This document shows, piece after piece, positions 57,401-60,400 of a stretch of DNA of 64,000 bases (within the stretch, counting starts at the first letter, position 1; the number at the start of each line of letters is the position of its first letter). The stretch comes from Amphiduros pacificus. Taxonomy: Eukaryota > Annelida > Polychaeta > Phyllodocida > Hesionidae. The translations under genes were made by a program, and so were the position numbers. Location of the stretch: positions 14,492,201 through 14,556,200 of the forward strand of contig OX439009.1 in assembly GCA_949316495.1 (NCBI GenBank). Reading direction: 5' to 3'. The notes below the pieces were generated by a model, which was not told the origin of the DNA, did no database searches, and was given only the letters and a program-made list of their open reading frames with translations.

Positions 57401-60400
57401 TAGTATCTCAATATAATTACAGCACTGGTCAACTTGTCCACAAAACTTTATCAATATCAATTATTTTTTTTCAATTTATCTTGAATCAAAACACCTATTA
57501 CACGAGTGATTGCACATGTACATTATAAATTGGAAGCTAAAACATTAGTATTCAGAATTCTAATGCTATTATTTTATTCCAGTAAACCATTCATATTTAA
57601 TTCATAAAGATGAGTATTATTTACCTGTTCCAGCTTTGTTGATACTTTCATTGGACCCTCTCAGTATCTTGGATAGATCTAGACCTGGTATCTTCTTCTG
57701 GAAGGTTACATTACAAGTTAGATAACAAAGCAATATTACATTAAATAGTTAAAGCATAACATAAATCCTCTATCTCTGTGGATATGATCTGGACACAAAT
57801 ATCTTGATATAAAAAATACCGTCAGTGATATACAGTAATCTATTGAAAGATCTACGGAGATTCTATTTTCTTCTGTTGCCATGGCTACTTAGTATGTGTT
57901 TGACACATATTGGATGCACACTTTCTATGGAAAATAATAGTCTACAATATGAATAATTATTCTGACAAGTGCTCTAAATAACAGTGTGCAGAATTGTTTA
58001 AAGGATCAAAATGTGAACAGTTATTAGCTGAAGGGCATATCAAAGACTAATGCCAATATTTTTATTTCGATGTAAAGATTTTTTTTAGAGAATTCAAGAT
58101 TTAGGTGTCAAAACAAACTAAGAATAGATAGGTGTCAAATTAATTGTTGTTATGTTTATAATTATCATTTTCAAGGGATTCTAATTAAAGCTGTTGATTA
58201 TTTATTACAATTGTTACATAATTTTATATAATATAATATCTAAATATATAAAATTTATCTTCTTACTTATGTGTTTTTTATTATGTAGAATTATATATCA
58301 TCAATATTTATGGCTTGTTATATAACATGAATATAATTGTCATTAAACTCTCCTACATTTATTGTCAACAAGAACATATGCAAACAATTCAAACAGATTT
58401 GTTAGTAAGTTGTGTAGGATTCATTGTAAATCACACCATGATTCTGAATAGAATTGGAGACTCAAACAACACAACAGGGACTACATAAAGAGTGAAATTA
58501 GTGTAACACAAATGATAGTTCCACACACAGCCACCAGGTGTCACTATAGTTTACCTCATTGATACCATCCTCATTTGTTTCAAAGAGGTCATCATAGGCT
58601 GGGGGCTTGGACCTGCGTGGTGTCCCACTCTTTGAACCTTTCTTTAAAACATAAATGGGCCCAAAGCAGAGAGAAAGAATCAAAGCTAAGTTCACATGCA
58701 TGGCCATTGTTTTATACAGAGTTGTTTTATATCATATTATATTCTAATGTTTAAATGCTGTTGACATGCTGGATTTCTTTGCTGAGAGGTAGTTTAGCTT
58801 TCTGCTGAGTGGTAGTTTAGCTTTGAAAACCCATTTATTTATAAAACCTTCTATTGTAGATAAAGTCAAAGCACACCTAGGAATGAGGATATCAACTCTT
58901 AATGGGGTGGCCTCGAAGATAGCAGTTAAAACTGGTCTCAGTGGAGGTCTCCCTGGCCAAATTAATATTCCCTTCCATGACAATACTTAACTCCATCACA
59001 GTAGCATTTCTCAATTTATATTATTTGCTCCCCAAAAAAGTTTTGATTAACTTGAAATATCAACAAATAAAGGAACAAAAAGTGTAACTCCAAATATAAT
59101 GAATGGTAATAGAGATGAGGTCATTCCAGTGGTTGTTTACAGACATTGTGAAGGCCTCATTGTGCCCTTAATAACTAGCATTTGACAAAATATGCCTGGA
59201 ACTTTCAATGTGACAACCTGTGATTTTTGAAAATTGCAGTATAAAAGTTTTACTGTTTGAACATTAACTTAAGTGCATTTGATAATTTTACCTCTTCTTT
59301 AGGTTTAACCTTCTACATTTCATGAAAAATGCCATATCAAATATTCAAATAAATGTTTAATTTGGGGTTTATATGTTATAGTTATATATATGTTATGTTT
59401 AATTTCATGCAAACATTGATTAATCTATTTGAGGAAATTCCTTGAAAACCCATTAATTTTCTATGAAAATTTGTTAATATAGAAACTTCTTTGTTACATA
59501 TTTGTTACCTTGAAATTTGCAATTATAATCCTTATTTTCCTAGTGTCATTTAATTACCAACTTATAGGCTTATTCACCTATTCACATTTATGTTATTTTT
59601 TTCAAATATTTTTAAAAACAAATATTTAACCATGAGCATTCATTAAGCAAACTGACCTTTTTGTTGGGTTCCATCTCGGATTCCTCCTCACTATCAGCCC
59701 ACGAATCAAGTCCTCCTACGGCTTCTGACTTACTGTGTGTGTCGTCTGCCTGCGACCAGTCATCTGCAAACACATACCATATATCAGTATGATTTAAACA
59801 TTTGTTTGAACACACTTTCGTTCAAAGTCATAGTGGAGAGCCATAGTGGGTCATAGTACATGGCCGTGTGGTGGGTCATAGTACATGGCCAATTGGTGGG
59901 TCGTAGCGCATGGCTGTGCTGTGGGTCTTAGTACATGGCTGTGTACTTGGTCATAGTACATGGCCATGCGGTGGGTCCTTGTGCATGGCCGTGCAGTGGG
60001 TCGTAGTACATGGACGTGTGGTGGGTCATAGTACATGGACGTGTGGTGGGTCATTGTACATGGACGTGTGGTGGGTCATTGTACATGGCCGTGTGGTGGG
60101 TCATTGTACATGGCCGTGTGGTGGGTCCTAGTGCATGGCTGTGTGGTGGGTCCTAGTGCATGGCTGTGTGGTGGGCTGTAGTACATGACCGTGTGGTGGG
60201 TCATAGTATATAGCCGTGTGGTGGGTCATAGTACATAGCCCTGTGGTGGGTCACAGTACATGGACGTGTGGTGGGTCATTGTACATGGCCGTGTGGTGGG
60301 TCATTGTACATGGCCGTGTGGTGGGTCATTGTACATGGCCGTGTGGTGGGTCCTAGTGCATGGCTGTGTGGTGGGTCCTTGTGCATGGCCGTGCAGTGGG

